Assembly (NCBI GenBank): GCA_023052935.1
Contig: CM041292.1
Span: 29,089,454-29,153,453 of the forward strand
Reading direction: 5' to 3'
From: Piezodorus guildinii
Taxonomy: Eukaryota; Arthropoda; Insecta; Hemiptera; Pentatomidae
Length of the DNA stretch: 64,000 nucleotides
Of this stretch, positions 1 through 10,774 are shown one piece after another. The notes under the pieces are model-generated. The model was not told the DNA's origin. It worked only from the letters and a program-made list of their open reading frames with translations, and did no database searches. Both the position numbers and the translations under genes were made by a program. The first letter of the stretch is position 1. Each line of letters begins with the position of its first letter.

Positions 1-65
1 CAATTTCTTTATAACTAGATATATTTTAATTGTAATTAAATTATTTTTTTTATTTGATTATTGGA

Positions 66-175
66 TTTTTACAACTGTATAATGGAACACAACAAGTAAA
101 TTTGAGAAAAATATATAAAGGCATGTAACACATGTAGAGAAGCTTCCCAGTCGAAGCACTCTAATATTTAAATTA
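66..175 (-). mobile_element. J2 jockey-like 3' tail fragment
   Basis: Read on the minus strand this matches the 3' untranslated tail of the J2 copy at 62505-63195: the stretches tttacaactgtata, caacaagtaaat and the ...cactctaat block occur in the same order. Only the tail is present, with many substitutions and indels, so it is an old 5'-truncated retroposon. No coding sequence remains. Confidence 0.6.
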
Positions 176-655
176 ATACTATAATGTTAAATACTTTAAT
201 TAAATACTACTTCCAAAAAACCTTCAGAATTTTCAACTTAAACTTTTCGCAAGAAAATGTTGAGAATCTGAAGGGGAAACAATTCTTGCATGGAAGGAAA
301 AGAAAAATAAGTAATGAGAGATGAGATACCTCTCATCATTATTTTCTCTTTCTTTTTTGTTGTTTTCTTTCTTTTCATACCCCTCATTAGCTTTTTTTTT
401 TGTGTATTTATCTTAAATTATTTGTATACAAACCTTATACTTTAATATGCACATATACTAATGTATAATATATTATTACTTTATATAAGGATATTTGTGG
501 CGAACATAAAAAGCAGAAGCTTTACACCCATAGCTCAGTTATATTTTAATACGGGAAAAAAATATAATAATAAAATAGAAACCGGTTGTACATTGAAATA
601 TAAAGTAATATAATATGTCTGACCAACGGAAAAAATTAACATAAATGATAATAAT
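176..655. other. AT-rich sequence without recognised features
   Basis: Low-complexity A/T-rich sequence. No open frame with recognisable protein motifs, splice-flanked exon or repeat shared with the rest of the window was found. Confidence 0.5.
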
Positions 656-697
656 AACAGTGGCGTAAAGTGACGTTAAATAAATAAACAATAATAA
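656..697 (+). mobile_element. S1 SINE 3' end fragment
   Basis: The string gcgtaaagtgacgttaaata followed by a TAAA-type tail equals the 3' end of the S1 SINE copies at 17594-17854 and 29653-29950. The tRNA-like head and body are missing. Confidence 0.5.
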
Positions 698-1825
698 TCA
701 TGTTTACATGTAAAACTTATATATTAACTAAAAAATAATAAAATAAAATTAATAAAAACACAACTTAATTATACTATAGAAACAAATAATAAAATTAAAC
801 TTATACAAGTATAATTTTTAATAATATAGTAGATCATTTTTCTAATATTATCTCTAAACAATTTTTATTAATAAACATATGAGGTTACTTTTAACTATCT
901 TATTGTTTTATTACAATTTTAATCAAGTCTGATTATTTTATCTTTGAGCTAAATAATAGTTTTGGTAACCACCTTTACAAAAACTTTAGATATTATGTAA
1001 GGAGAAATTGTTTGGCCGCGGTCATAAATGACACTTCAAATAATTAATATAGGACATAAACATGATTTAAGAACTTAATTACCTAGAAGAAACATGATAA
1101 CAACCATTTTAAAAAAATTAAATAGAAATACATATTGATTAGTGGGTCACTAACAGACTATTATGGTAATAATTCATCAAAATATATACCAATTACATAA
1201 AACAAAAGCTGGAAAAGATACAGACAATTTTTATGTTAATTTGGAAAAACATCACACGGTATATATTCATATCATATCTACGGTCAATAATTCTTCCATG
1301 ATTCTTAAAAAATATGATCCTATTAAAATTAATCGACAAGTCAGGTTAAGAGCTTTTTTTTCATAAAGTTTATAAGCTTAGGAAAGTAACTGAATAATTC
1401 TAAAAAGGCGGGGTCGATCATAATACAAAAGGGTATTCCTCTATAAAGGAAAATCCATTAGCTTGAAATTGAATCATCTTGTATTTCCTACTCGCTTCTT
1501 CAACTTTTAAACAGTGAAACCCTCCTAAAAGATATTTCGACCCAACTCCTTGAAACGCGATACGCGAATAGTATTTAGGGGGAAAATTTGTATTTTCGAA
1601 ATGATCTTTTAAGTTTTAAAAAATAATTCAAACGATCAGAATTAGTTATTTTAATGTAAGATAATTTTTATTTTTCAATTATTTTGGGAAAAGTTAAAAA
1701 AAAATTCTGCTGCTGGGAAACATATGAAAATCCGTTAGGGAACTGTATACTCCAGGTCGATACTTAAAGGTTTATTAATTTTATTAATATACAAGAAGAA
1801 TTTGATGAAAAAAAAAAGTAAAATG
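698..1825. other. AT-rich sequence without recognised features
   Basis: A 67-codon frame at 1163-1366 has AT-driven composition (I, N, K rich), no motif and no splice context; I do not call it a gene. Confidence 0.5.
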
Positions 1826-2010
1826 CGCTGAACAAACTGGTAGGCGTCCAAGAGGTATTGATAGGATTCGTTGGGAGGAGTGCGTTAGTTGGATATTGGA
1901 GGCTTGGACTTGAACCTGGTCATCGGAAAAATCAAGGTATGCAACATTTGGTGGTATCAACATTGAACTTTTGAGTTCGATAGCTCGATTATTATTGGTA
2001 TACCAGCTGT
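1826..2010 (+). mobile_element. RTE-like retrotransposon 3' end fragment
   Basis: The segment gctgaacaaactggtaggcg with the following G/R-rich coding-like stretch matches the 3' end of the RTE-like element at 16957-17100 (same gaaccgactggtaggcgtcc, ggcttggacttgaacc and cattggacgag order). In the family this encodes the basic C-terminal tail of the reverse transcriptase (G-R-P-R/K ... R-W). The copy is 5'-truncated just upstream and has no intact frame. Confidence 0.6.
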
Positions 2011-2012
2011 AA

Positions 2013-2031
2013 CCCCGTGCTTTGCACAGGG
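2013..2031 (+). repeat. CCCGTGC-ttt-GCACAGGG hairpin motif
   Basis: An imperfect palindrome, CGTGC-TTT-GCAC flanked by C/G runs, directly after the RTE-like 3' end. A closely similar motif is at 11383-11402. It may mark the terminus of a further repeat family; the class is unknown. Confidence 0.4.
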
Positions 2032-2267
2032 ATAATTTATTTTATGTTGATTTACGTATATATGCCTTTATGGTATGGGTAACTATAATACACATAACTT
2101 AGCTGTCGGTCAATCAGTTACTCTTTTATATACTGTAATTATTTATCAATTGTGAGTTATCATCCTATTATTTATCACCAAATTTTAATTTCATTTCATC
2201 AAATTTAAAGTAGTACACTACTGGAACAGGGTTTAATCATAATTACTCATTAAGTGTCAGCAATAAA

Positions 2268-2575
2268 CACTTGTACCTCTACAACCCTGTAGGGTTTAGG
2301 TATAAGTACATATAGAGATTCTTATTGTCTACTGTTTAGGCCAACGGCCGTGCAAGAGGTGATTGGGCTGAGAACACGCTCAGTCGTTAGGTTTTCCTCT
2401 TTTTGATAGGGAGACGGAAAGGCTGGGTGTACCCAAGATGGGTTTTACCTTAGTTCGCCCCATGACTGAAATAAACAAATTAATAATATTTTTTCACAGC
2501 TAGTTTCGAAACCGGAACCTAGAAAACAGCAACCCAGAACTCGTTCCACTAGATCACGCTTCCCGAGTGATTAAA
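2268..2575 (-). mobile_element. S3 tRNA-derived SINE, complete-looking
   Basis: Minus-strand copy of S3. The head (right end) carries an A box like TGGTCTAGTGG and a B box region like GGGTTC...; the body contains ggccaacggccgtgcaagag and the end contains the acctctacaaccc block. The same order of blocks recurs at 14573-14845, 46165-46862 and 51275-51570. The head resembles a tRNA-Asp/Glu type gene but the acceptor stem is not closed, so it is a SINE and not a tRNA gene. Divergence from the other copies is moderate. Confidence 0.7.
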
Positions 2576-3454
2576 ACAAATTATAATTTTTTAAACGTTG
2601 GATACTTAATATTTTTTTATTATTTTTCTATCATGACCCGTGCCATCCCATCTTTCATATAGAAATATATTTTCGTTAGGCTTATATTTTATTATTTCTA
2701 AGCATTATTTTAGTTCATTAGATTGTATTAAACTTCTAAAGTGTATTCGGTCTCGAATATAACTTATAAAGCAAATAATATAAAAAAAAAAAAATTAATA
2801 AAAAAAATACGAAATATTAGATTTCAAGAAAAAATGTAGCAACACAAGCAATTTTGTTATCTTTAGATCATCAATTGTTCGTTTTGAATTCTCCGTGATA
2901 TAGTAAAACAAAATAAGTATTATAAAGTTTTTTTTTTCACTTTATCTTCGGTCGGAATTCAGTTTATCTTTTTATGAAATTTAAAATATTCCATAAAAAC
3001 GTTTCATACTAAATTCCAAAGCTTTCTTTTTAAAATTGCCGTCAAAGTGTTCTTTTTTCTTTTTTTATGTATTCACCGGAATACGCTTTTAAAACATTCC
3101 TGGTTGTTGGAACTTTTATAACTTTCTTGTTGACACGAAATTCCTGACCACTTTGATTTCAAAGTTCAAACACAATAATATGTTTAATAATTATTTACCC
3201 TTGTAAGTTTCGGAACGCAATTTAATTATCATTTAAGTGAAATATTATGAAAGTGGAATATTCCAAGAAATGTAAATTTTCAGAGTCAATAGAGAAACTT
3301 TGTAAAACGGAATGGGTTTTCATAGAACTATATCCAAAATACTTCATGACTTTAATAACGGATTCTCAGTAATATAATTTTCAAGTGAGGAACTTTTTCT
3401 GAATGATCGACCATTAGAAATTGACATTATAATTAATTTCAGAGTTATAAGGTA
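2576..3454. other. AT-rich sequence without recognised features
   Basis: A/T-rich with short homopolymer runs. No recognisable coding or repeat similarity to other parts of the window. Confidence 0.5.
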
Positions 3455-4535
3455 TGACGGGGCTAGTTGAGTAACTTGAACCGACATAGTTCCTCAATGA
3501 TAAGTCTCAATGAGTTTTTAAGCCGCTTGATAGATTCGTAATATATCCCTTAGCGAAAGTGCCCATAGTAATTTTTTTTTGTAAGAAGTCGAATTTAAGA
3601 GCTACAGCTATCCAGGAAGTCAAGTTTCCTCAATGTACCCCATAGGTGAGGTATGTTGAGCAAGGGTGTGGGGCAAGTTGAGCACTAAGAATGTCTAACC
3701 AAACCATGGGCTAAATTTCGACTAGAAATAAAGTAAAAAATGTGTTAAACATTCAGCTCTTTATTTATCGTCTTATAGTGACACAACAACAAAATTTAAA
3801 GTAATTTTTTTTGAATAATGAACCAAAATTAGAATCAATAAAACATTAACGTATCTTAAGATTAATTTCAACATTAGATTCAGTCTTGCTGTTTAAAATC
3901 AGTCCTAAATGTTTATATTAGTACTCATATAGCTTATATCTTTACAAAAATATTAATTAAACCTTCGGAACTTAATGATCATTGTTACTGTTGCAATTGA
4001 CAAAATGTTTATGTTATCAGTCAATGCTGACCCAATTATTGCCTCTAAAACTCTCCAATCCCACATCAGAGACCTTGAAGTATGGTGTCAGAACTGGAGA
4101 ATTAAAATAAATACCAATAAATCCGACCAAATTACCTTAACCCTTCGTCGTAAACCAATGACATCCTGCCCTACTGTCTCCTTCAATAATACTCCTCTGG
4201 TCCCGGTTGAACAGATCCGATATCTTGGACTGCACCTGGACAAACGTCTTACTTACTCATACAAGACTGAAACGAAAAGATACGGCTCGACGTTTTCGAC
4301 TACTTCAACACTTACTAGACAAACGTAACTACTAAAGGCTCATCTACATGACTATCATACGGCCTATATGGACTTACGGAGTAGAGCTTTAGGGCTCTAC
4401 TAAACCATCAAATTCTTCCCGTATCCAAATTCTTTCCGCCATAAGATGCCTATGCGTGCGTACAGTGAATAGTTTGCGAAATATTTCAATCGCCCAACTT
4501 GCCCCTATGCCCAACTAGCCCCGCTCTACCCCACG
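3455..4535. repeat. possible DNA-transposon remnant with ggggctagttg ends
   Basis: Near 3457-3480 the sequence reads ggggctagttgagtaac; a related form ggggcaagttgagc is near 3671-3690. At about 4490-4525 the reverse complement of the same word (ggggctagttg, ggggcaagttgggc) appears. The outward inverted words at both ends suggest a TIR-type nonautonomous element that later received the J2 fragment at 3969-4440. No transposase is visible. The bounds are approximate. Confidence 0.35.
3969..4440 (+). pseudogene. J2 jockey-like reverse transcriptase fragment
   Basis: Encodes the RT region after the catalytic YADD block: DLEVWCQNWRIKIN, then RRKPMTSCPTVSF and IRYLGLHLDKRLT, nearly identical to the J2 copy at 63284-64000. 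The frame is lost near 4255 (the LTWNPHTRLKRQ region is scrambled) and the thumb continues in another frame up to the WTYGVELW-like block near 4370-4400. Both ends are truncated; there is no 3' tail. A non-functional jockey-clade relic, embedded in the 3455-4535 repeat. Confidence 0.8.
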
Positions 4536-4547
4536 TAAGTAAAATTT

Positions 4548-5215
4548 AAAAAAAAATCTGGCGCGCGCAACACACCACTTTTACTTACCCAGAGATGGTA
4601 TAAAATCGGTTCAGATATGGTATATTTTAAATAGAATAATTTGTTTCATTAAATAATTTATTATCTATATATAATAATATATTATTATTATATTTAAATA
4701 TATTATTATCTGTCATTATAAGTTAATTTTATCCGTTTTTCATCACTCTGCCTTACCTATACAACTTCATGTATAAGATAATACTTTTTCTGAAATTTTT
4801 TGCTTTCTAGCGGTGCATATTTCTGTCCTTTGTTCAAAAGAACTGAAATTATTTTTAAAAAATATCTTTTTGCTTTTTTCTCTTTAATTCGGATATAAAA
4901 TTCGTCTAAATCATACATTCAACCTCTTTAAATCAATGCTAACAACACGATATGGTTAATTTTTCGGAGTCTAAAAAATTAAAGGTACTTTAGAGAAACG
5001 AAATATCAAATATCAGCATTTTGGCCCAGTCAGATTAAATCAAAATGAAACCTTAGCATATTAAAGCTCATTAAATTTCACATGAATGAAGATACATTAA
5101 TACACGAAAATTTGTCGAAGCCGTTCTTTAAAAAAATGTAATATTCAAAATCTCATCCTGGCATATAAAAGTTCTTAAATTTTAACAACCGCCATAATCA
5201 AAAGTGGTGTGAGTT
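4548..5215 (+). mobile_element. family A copy, degenerate
   Basis: Begins with the A 5' end (aatctggcgcgcgcaacaca, then cttttacttacc) and keeps later blocks such as tttttcatcactctg, tctaaaaaattaaaggtact and ttttggcccagtcaga. The 3' half, with the (CA)n and the terminal hairpin, is missing. Noncoding in all frames. Confidence 0.65.
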
Positions 5216-5816
5216 TTAAGATTTTTTTTTTCTGTATGAAATGATTTAATAATGAACTAAAATAAAAAAATTAAAAGAACCCATGAAGAAAGAACAAACA
5301 CACTCCTTGTGTATGCATCTTCGATAACTATGCTTCTCGAAAACTGCACTACTTTAGCTCAGAATCCTGCTTATGTAGATGGTAGGTTATTGTTATGTGA
5401 AGTGGCTATAACTAACTTGTAAATCGGCTACTCTCTATGTAAACTGTTAGCTAAAGCTGTTATCTCGCTTTTTATAGGAGCGAATCTTACCTTCAAGGAA
5501 AAAAATAATAATATGCTACAGTTTGGAGTTTTTATGGCATAAACTTCATTTCTTAGGTAGGCCTTAGAAGATAGGAAGATAGGAAGAACTTATCTGTTTA
5601 GTAGAGTTGAGTAACAACTTCTTCGCAAACCACAAGTGATTTCCATAAACTTTATGCTTTCCGGAATTCATTCAAACAATAATTATCCTACTAGAAGCAC
5701 TTTAAACAACCTACATCAAATAGATTTCATTAAAACTTCAATCGTTCCGTAAACGAAAAAAAAAAATGATATACTGTCCCTGTTTCCGTTAGCTTTTTTA
5801 ATTTGTTATTTTTAGT
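5216..5816. other. AT-rich sequence without recognised features
   Basis: No coding motif or window-shared repeat was recognised. Confidence 0.45.
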
Positions 5817-6612
5817 TTCACTTATCTATATATGGAATTTATAGTAGGGGAAAGAATTGTGATCGGAAAAACTTTAGAATTTCCAGTTTTCGCAGGAAAT
5901 ATACGTTTTAGGGTCTCGATAAGTCCAAATGACCAAGTCCTGCAAAAACGTCTTTGTGTGTGTGTGTGTGAATGTGTGTTCTTTTGTTTATGTACGTTAT
6001 ACTTATGTTAAAATGACATATGTTACAACTATATGTCCGGATTTTCCTTAATGGATTTTGCACGTTTTTACGATTTTCTCGAAAATGGCTCGAACGATTT
6101 TGAATCAACTCACTCATATGGATATAAAATTTAATGGGCAGGAATTTGATATATATTTCATTCTTCTTAAATAGTCTGACAGGGTGTGCGAGGTAAAGTG
6201 CCGATATTTTAAATTGTCTTTCTCTAAAGCACCTTTAATTGTGTAGATTCATAATTTTAAAAAAAAATAAGCATATCATCTTGTTAATATTGATAAATAA
6301 CTAACTATTATACAAGTTGAGAGAATTTGATAACCCACTAAAGGAGAAAAGAGAAAAAATATTTTTGTGTGCAGTTTTTATGATTTTGAACATAAGAATA
6401 GTAATATATATGTATATTACACCGATGAGAAGCTAAATATTTAAGGAAAATATTATCTAACAAACGAAATTGTAAAGGTTAATAGAGATTGATGAAAAGC
6501 CGATAAAACTAACTGATTATTTTAGATAATAACAAAATAGATTTTTTAATTAAACACATGTTTCTATCGAAATCTGACGTAATTTATTCTTTGATTTATT
6601 TTCTTTCATCTC
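5817..6612 (-). mobile_element. family A copy, minus strand
   Basis: Reverse-oriented A copy: terminal block with ggaaagaattgtgatcgg, then cgttttagggtctcga, caagtcctgcaaaaacgtct, a (GT)n tract at 5954-5971 and the internal cagggtgtgcgaggtaaagtg block. The far end fades into degenerate sequence near 6612. Several internal deletions relative to the copy at 37005-37905. No coding capacity. Confidence 0.7.
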
Positions 6613-6623
6613 TGTATCTAATT

Positions 6624-6692
6624 CATGGCTTTCGATCCGTGACCTTGGGCATAGAAGGCTGTTATGCAAGCCACTACGCAACAGGTGACACT
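6624..6692 (-). mobile_element. S1 SINE tRNA-like head fragment
   Basis: Minus-strand read gives a tRNA-like head: a B box-like segment from gatccgtgacc and an A box-like segment from aagccactacgcaacagg. It matches the heads at 48830-48912 and 49131-49160. The body and tail are absent. Confidence 0.55.
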
Positions 6693-7247
6693 GGAAAATG
6701 TTTGTAAAACATTTTCTAGAAACATTACAGGTCTCTTATTACCTAATGACCCAACACTATTCATATTTTTTAGTCTTATTCATTTATTTTCTATTTTTAT
6801 TTATATTATAATCATTATTCCTTTATTCTTGAAGTCTAGTGATTCAAAACAATTATATCTTCAGATCTAAAATGTGCACATTAATCGAATTATTATCATT
6901 GGGCTTTTTGATGAGTGTTGAAAAAATCGTTGTTTTCTATGAAACGAATTTTTTTTATTAAAAGTCATTCGAACCGTGATATAATTGAATATAATAACTT
7001 TTTTAGATTGATCAGAATTCGCCTGAGTTATTTCGAAGAAGATTATCTTGCCTTGCATTCCAGTCAGGTGGGTTTAGTCAAGAAACTCCTTATCCCAACG
7101 AACTGATTCAACAAAAATTATTCTCTCAGTATTTGCAAATCCAGACTGTTTTACTAAGGAAAATAAATCTTTTTTCCATATCTTATATATTTAAAACATA
7201 AATTTTAATCTAAGAAGCTATTAAATAAATTATTATGTACTTTCTTA
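6693..7247. other. AT-rich sequence without recognised features
   Basis: Overlapping short frames on both strands here are compositional and carry no motif. Confidence 0.45.
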
Positions 7248-7286
7248 TTATATATATATATATTATATATATATATATATATTATA
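7248..7286. repeat. (AT)n microsatellite
   Basis: Two blocks of alternating TA separated by one break. Confidence 0.85.
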
Positions 7287-7309
7287 ATACATACTTATTG
7301 ATCTACAGC

Positions 7310-7680
7310 TGTAATATTATGTACAACAAGTGAATCTGATGGACATAATAAATTGACATGAAATACATGAAGAGACGTCACATTGGCAGCGCTTAAAAAA
7401 ATATTTTAAGCTAGAAGGTCTCGGGGCCATCTTCTTTTCAGACGCCTCGGAGGATTATCAGGAATCGAAGATGTTATAGGATAAAAACTAGTGGATTAGA
7501 TTGGAAATGGAGTTTTACATGGAATGATTGATACCTGGTTCGAGCTAATTCAGTAACATACGGGTTAATAAGGCTTATTCGTGACAAAGTAAGGAGCGTT
7601 AAGAATTTTGGATTGTAAGGAATGGATACGAGAGGAATTCGATGGTTTAGTAGACCCACATAGCTCTACTCCGATAATGT
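7310..7680 (-). mobile_element. J2 jockey-like 3' end, 5'-truncated
   Basis: On the minus strand it runs from the WTYGVELWGS-coding block (rc of 7640-7670) through the finger/thumb tail RW-P-R-D-L block (rc of 7420-7450) to the J2 3' UTR (ggcagcgcttaa, gacatgaaatacatgaag). It contains frameshifts and indels. It ends in AT-rich sequence at the 3' side, as expected for a target-primed non-LTR insertion. Confidence 0.75.
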
Positions 7681-8371
7681 AATTAATTTTAATATACTTC
7701 ATACTTTTCAACAATTGAATAAAATTATTGCAATGTGATCAAACATATCTAATATTTTTATTTTAATGTTTCAGGAAATGTATTACAAACATGAACATAA
7801 CAAAGATTCGTACAATAATTTGACAACTCAACCTACAATTTCAGAAAATGAATAAGTCTAAGACAGGTGTATACAAACATATTTGTTCTTTGTTTTGGTT
7901 TTTATAAATTGAAATATTTATATATAATATAGTGAAAGATATTGTGAAATATTCCGGGTTCCAGTGTTCAACAGAATTATACTTTTTAAGGTTCTGTGGG
8001 TCCTAACAACAAAGTTTCCCGAAACCGTCTGTGTGGGTGGTAGTCCACTTAAGTGCCTGGAAAAGATGTTAAAGGTTTTCCTCCACTGAAACCGAGTGAC
8101 CGGCATTACCACTTTATTTTATTAGCTTACATTTTTCATTCTTAAAAATGTTTGAGTTTGTCATAAACTCTTCCCTCTTAAAGTAGCCTGACTTGGCTTA
8201 TTGGACGAATTTTCATAATTTATTTTTAAGAAGTAACGTTTATATTGTTTTAGTTGAAATGATTGACCGTGTTTTGATTGTAAACAGTGGTAAGACATGT
8301 GTAAATATGAAATAATATAATAAAACAACATTGGAAGAAGTATTTTTTTTCTGGTTAAAAAAATTATTTTA
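7681..8371. other. AT-rich sequence without recognised features
   Basis: A 64-codon minus-strand frame at 7918-8112 lacks a motif or splice context. Part of 7960-8110 is GC-richer but unidentified. Confidence 0.4.
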
Positions 8372-9318
8372 TTTATTTACAATCGCTTTTGTTTGAGCTT
8401 TAATGTTATTTGCTGTCTGCAAAAAAAAAAAAAAAAAAAAGTTGCATAAAGCAAATATGATGACTTCCGGAAGTCGGTTAAAGCAAGGCATCTCTAGGCC
8501 ACCGCCTCAAAAGTCGTCGGGGTGGGTTGTACGGGTTCGTGTAGGATTTAAGTGTTTGGCCCGATGGGTTTATGTTGTAAGTCAGTCTGTCATGAAATCA
8601 TTTATAATATTCTGTGGCTGTGTCTGAAATTGTGAGTATGTCCAAGTCCTTGTGAAGTAATTCGTTGGTTACATAAAACGGTGCATCCACGATTTTCGCA
8701 ATATTTTCGATTGAAGGGTCTGAATTATTTGGAAGTTAGAATATTTGGCAGATCCCCATAGCTCTATCCCGTATGTCCATAATGGTTTGATCAGTACTTT
8801 TTAAATAGTAAGTTTGGTGTTCACGGGTAATTTGGATCGTTTGTCAAGCAGACGGGATAGTAGTCCAAATCGTCTGTTCAGTTGTTGTCTTTCAAGTCTA
8901 ATGTGGGTCCTCCATGCCAGTCTTTTTTTTCTAAGTACAGTCCCAAATATCGTACTTCTTCTGATGTCGGAATGGGTTTATCCCCGAAATAGACTGCTGG
9001 ACAATCCCCATGATTGAGCGTGAAAACGATAAATAGACTCTTTGATTGGTTCATTTTCACTTTCCATCTATTAGCCCAACTGGATAAGTCATCAATGTGG
9101 TTTGCAACATGAAGGATGCAAGAATTGGGTTTTGATGGGATGTCAAAAGAGCTGTATCGTCTGCAAAAGTGGCTAGTAAGGTGTGGTCATTTTCTGGTAA
9201 GTCTGCCGTGTATATATTAAATAGTAACGGTCCCAGTACACTGCCTTGTGGGACCCCTGCTTGAACACGTTTTATTCAAGAAAATGCGTCTCCTACTTTT
9301 ACAGTAAAGTGTCAGTCT
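8372..9318 (-). pseudogene. J1 jockey-like ORF2 3' half plus 3' UTR
   Basis: Minus-strand copy of the same family as 59831-61303. Reading leftwards it encodes the RT core: [20 protein letters not shown] (rc about 9255-9195), FADDTALL (about 9170), the [15 protein letters not shown] block, VRYLGLY (about 8950), then the thumb, RWPRDSLL, a stop, and a 3' UTR with an A-run. It is 5'-truncated at about 9318, exactly where the sequence similarity to the 60 kb copy ends. One frameshift lies near 8926-8936 (a run of extra A-type bases where the other copy reads FDKRLTW). At the RT GVPQG site it has one T fewer than the 60 kb copy and so reads in frame there. Not functional because of truncation and the frameshift. 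Confidence 0.88.
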
Positions 9319-10005
9319 GTCAAAAATAATTCTGGAAATAAAAATTTACAACATAATAACAGAGATAAAACAGTAGTTTAAAAAAAAAAGTTACGAATGA
9401 AGTCGTAAAATTTAATAGAGAGTAAAAACTCTTCAAGTCCGGAAAATTATATTACTCTAACAATTTATAAGTTTTGATTATATCATAAAAACAGAAGTTA
9501 ATAGATGAAATTTGCTAGCGAACCAAACGTTTTATTTTACACTTCATATTGAGATTGAATTGACATAAGTTAATGTGATGTTCTCACTATTTACTGTTTT
9601 TATTTTATTTTAGAATTTAAACTATATAAACAAAAATAAAATATAATAATAAACAAAAATAGAGCATTTGTGTGATTAACAACTTATTCTACTCAGAAGA
9701 AGTAACAAGAAACACAAATTATTTTTTTCAGCTGTAATGATTTTTAAAATTGAAAATCATATTTAGTGTCAAAAGTAAGGTTGTACTTATGAATCACGAA
9801 CCTTCCAATATTCGTAAATAGACTTGGCATCTATTTTCTTGTCCTAATTATTCATTTATATAAATTAATTTTTTTTTAAAGTTGACATGTTGCCATATAC
9901 TTTTCCATATAAACCCTGAAGATGAGCTTTCCTAATAGAGAAGAGAAGTACAAAATATGGTCAAAAAGAGGGAGCGCTATGGTGTAGTGCATGGAATTCA
10001 AAATC
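9319..10005. other. AT-rich sequence without recognised features
   Basis: A short CCTGAAGATGAGC word near 9915 resembles the P motif 5' half, but no partner was found. Confidence 0.4.
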
Positions 10006-10078
10006 ACTGTAGAAACTGTTATAGGTGGGATAATCAGGAGTCAGTCATTTTTTTTTTTTTTTTTTATATTTTTAATTT

Positions 10079-10119
10079 TGCCAAATTTTCGGCTCAAGCT
10101 TGTGAGCCATCATCAAGGC
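10079..10119 (-). ncRNA. P1 left-arm hammerhead-like motif, decayed
   Basis: The minus strand reads GCC-TTGATGA, a stem II-like segment ggctc...gagcc, then GAAAATTT-GGC. The core uridine/guanine order is damaged and GAAAC has become GAAAA, so self-cleavage is not expected. Confidence 0.35.
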
Positions 10120-10681
10120 TACAAACATCAGAACAAAAGAGATACATATTAATGTAAAAATGAAATTTTTTTTTAATTTAGTGACGATGATAACATTTAA
10201 AATAAAACAGAAAACATACTTAAAAATTATAGATACAAATAATGATAATATGATAAACAATATGATGATGATAAGCATAAAAACCAAACTTTACACTTTA
10301 ATTTAGAAGTAAAAAATTATATATAAATGTACCATTACTGAGCCAAGTCCCAGCATGAACTGAGGAAAACCATAAACATAGGTAGTTGGGGAGGGGTTCA
10401 TGTAAAAACCCTGAAGGTTTTCCCTTCTAAATATAAATACTACACCTTATCTTTGTTTTTAAAAAGTTATACAAAATTTTAAAATTTTGAGCCTTATTGT
10501 ACATATATTGTTTTGTTGTTCCATTGTATAATTTTGTATAATCATTATCATTATTTGTATCTATAATATTTAAGTATGTTGGCATATTTTCTGTTATATT
10601 TCAAATGTTATTATTGTCACTACATTCAAAAAATTTTTCATTATCACATTATCATGTATCTCTTTTGTTCTGATGTTTGTA

Positions 10682-10721
10682 GCCCTGATGATGGCTCACA
10701 TGCTTAAGCCGAAACGTTGGC
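10682..10721 (+). ncRNA. P1 right-arm hammerhead-like motif
   Basis: Order: GCC, CTGATGA, one extra T, GGCT-loop-AGCC (stem II), GAAAC, GTT, GGC. GCC/GGC can form a short stem I, AC/GT a two-pair stem III as in minimal type I hammerheads, and GTT would be the cleavage triplet. The extra base between the core and stem II is non-canonical, so activity is uncertain. Confidence 0.4.
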
Positions 10722-10774
10722 AAAATTAAAAATATTAAAAAAAGAAGACTGTCTCCTGATTATTCCATCTATAA

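Larger units (their letters stand above)
10006..10774. mobile_element. P1: inverted-repeat element with hammerhead-like motifs
   Basis: Left arm (about 10019-10300) and right arm (about 10500-10774) are reverse complements with moderate divergence: ataggtgggataatcagg at the left faces cctgattattccatctat at the right, and the match continues inward through the ctacaaacatcagaacaaaa block to about 250 bp per arm. Each arm carries the P motif, oriented so that CTGATGA lies inside and GAAAC faces the element end. A further actgtag word precedes the left arm, as in P4 (47779-48054), the same family. No protein is encoded. By analogy with Penelope-like elements, which carry hammerhead motifs in their terminal repeats, I infer a nonautonomous Penelope-related element. 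A DNA-transposon MITE is the alternative. Confidence 0.6.
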
